From contig CAYSNP010000062.1 in the NCBI GenBank assembly GCA_964432485.1, positions 1 through 7,115 on the forward strand: 7,115 nucleotides of DNA, given 5' to 3'. The notes under the pieces are model-generated. The model had not been told where the DNA came from. It did not search any database and saw only the letters and a list, made by a program, of their open reading frames with translations. This stretch comes from CAYSNP01 sp964432485. GTDB lineage: Bacteria; Bacillota; Clostridia; Christensenellales; DTU072. Positions 6,277 to 7,115 of the stretch are shown piece after piece (position 1 is the first letter of the stretch; each line of letters begins with the position of its first letter). A program made the position numbers and the translations under genes.

Positions 6277-6765
6277 TTATTTTTCCGTAAACTCCACGGA
6301 GATCACATCCGTTTTATCCATTTTTACAACAAGGCATCTTTGCCATGATCTTACCGCATCTCCGACAGCTTCTTTTGGTTTAACGGATTTGACTTCTATT
6401 TTCAGCGTTTGATTGTCAACGACTATTTTGTTAATCTTGTATGGTCGTACATAGTTACAAGTAAAAACATATATGCAAACTATACTCTTATCAAAATCGA
6501 TTTCCAACGGGAATTCCGTAAAGATTGCTTCGAATTCTTCTCCGCTTTTGATTAAGCGGGCTACGCTTTTGGGGTACGAATTGTCATCAGTGTTTATACC
6601 CTCAAAATAAGCTCCTTGCGTGATATTTTCTAACAGAAATTGCTCGGCTATCCATTTGCCTGCATCGTCGTACATCACGGCGTTATACGGAATTTTATTT
6701 TCGCAAGCCCCAAGTGAAAATGCCATAACCATTAGCACCCCCAGTATTAAGATTTTTTTGACCAT
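6277..6765 (-). CDS. Small predicted lipoprotein of unknown function
   Basis: The 162-residue product starts with a typical lipoprotein signal: MVKK, a hydrophobic stretch (about 5-18) and the lipobox LGAC, with C21 as the lipidated residue. It should therefore be anchored on the outer face of the membrane. I do not recognise the mature part. It alternates charged and beta-strand-like stretches, such as FDKSIVCIYVFTCNY, KINKIVVDNQTLKIEVKSV and RCLVVKMDKTDVISVEF, consistent with a small beta-rich domain. Three further cysteines lie in the second half. AAGGAG stands nine bases before the ATG, a slightly long but workable spacing. It begins 36 bases after another unrecognised gene with no promoter evident between, so the two are probably co-transcribed. 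No clear terminator follows. Confidence 0.85.
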   Translation of the reverse strand: MVKKILILGVLMVMAFSLGACENKIPYNAVMYDDAGKWIAEQFLLENITQGAYFEGINTDDNSYPKSVARLIKSGEEFEAIFTEFPLEIDFDKSIVCIYVFTCNYVRPYKINKIVVDNQTLKIEVKSVKPKEAVGDAVRSWQRCLVVKMDKTDVISVEFTEK

Positions 6766-6801
6766 TTTTCAAATCTCCTTTTGTGCTTTTTTATATTTTT
6801 C

Positions 6802-7115
6802 TTATAAAATCTTGTGTCTGATGTATACAGAAAAAGAGTTTATGTCGCTCATATCACTCTTTTCAACTTCAATTAAAATCGTCACGAATTGCATCATGTC
6901 ATTAACTGCACTGCCGTAGGAACTTCCAAGCAATGCCAGTGTAATTGCACCGTTATCAACATTTATGCTGTCAACTGAATATGAAATATCAGTACTGGTC
7001 GCCCAAAAGCAATAAAACATTAGTGCTTTGCTCTGAAAAAAAACACCGCTGTATCGCTCTCCAATCGGAGTTGTAGTTCCCCAATTAACATCATGCTCAT
7101 CAAAAAACGATGTCA
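6802..7115 (-). CDS. C-terminal part of an unrecognised protein (5' end outside window)
   Basis: The frame is open from the right edge to TAA 6802-6804, giving at least 103 residues. An ATG at 7020 is not the likely start: the same frame continues upstream without a stop for 31 more codons (TSFFDEHDVNWGTTTPIGER and on), and no ribosome site precedes that ATG. The visible part is beta-strand-like, with runs such as GVFFQSKALMFYCFWA and FVTILIEV and few charged residues. It is rich in Ser, Asp and Val, and no clear transmembrane helix is seen. I do not recognise the family. The lipoprotein gene directly downstream suggests a shared envelope or secreted role, which is inference. The base run of eight A at 7036-7043 lies inside the frame and is a place where a sequencing slip could hide a frame change. 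Confidence 0.65.
   Translation of the reverse strand, partial: TSFFDEHDVNWGTTTPIGERYSGVFFQSKALMFYCFWATSTDISYSVDSINVDNGAITLALLGSSYGSAVNDMMQFVTILIEVEKSDMSDINSFSVYIRHKIL

Noticed and set aside
6620..6919. Plus-strand open frame spanning the lipoprotein start and the gap to the next gene
   Set aside because: It covers the start and ribosome site of a well-supported minus-strand lipoprotein gene and has no ribosome site of its own.

Overview
The window looks like chromosomal DNA from an AT-rich, Gram-positive-type bacterium, most likely an uncultured member of the Clostridia/Firmicutes. I infer this from the rpsO-pnp order, strong AGGAGG-type ribosome sites before nearly every gene, SigA-like promoters (TTTACA-17-TATATT, TAGACA-17-TATAAT), intrinsic terminators and a lipobox signal peptide. 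Almost everything is transcribed on the minus strand, so the functional order runs from the right end to the left. Species cannot be assigned from the sequence alone.

Right end (7115 to 6277): a 5'-truncated gene of unknown function is followed 36 bases later by a small predicted lipoprotein. Neither belongs to a family I recognise. A gap of about 150 bases follows, holding two small inverted repeats and then a near-consensus promoter.

Middle (6125 to 2980): that promoter drives a three-gene transcription unit. The genes are a TIM-barrel sugar-phosphate isomerase/epimerase-like protein, glucose-6-phosphate isomerase (pgi) starting on the base after the first gene's stop codon, and an Mrr-type restriction endonuclease 26 bases further on. 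The first two suit sugar metabolism. The Mrr gene is the odd member: a probable type IV (modification-dependent) nuclease riding on a glycolytic operon, with no methyltransferase in view.

Left part (2921 to 223): a second promoter, almost certainly that of rpsO, produces a leader of about 80 bases that can fold into a long interrupted hairpin starting at the predicted transcript 5' end. It is a candidate S15 autoregulatory leader. rpsO is followed by a strong intrinsic terminator, and then by pnp (polynucleotide phosphorylase), whose ribosome site directly abuts a GC-rich hairpin. pnp ends at a terminator hairpin shared with a convergent, 5'-truncated plus-strand gene at the left edge.

Most of the window is ordinary core genome. 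I found no CRISPR array, insertion sequence, tRNA or rRNA, and no clear new multi-gene system. The points worth a second look are the Mrr gene in its metabolic operon, the rpsO and pnp leader structures, and the unrecognised secreted proteins at the right edge.
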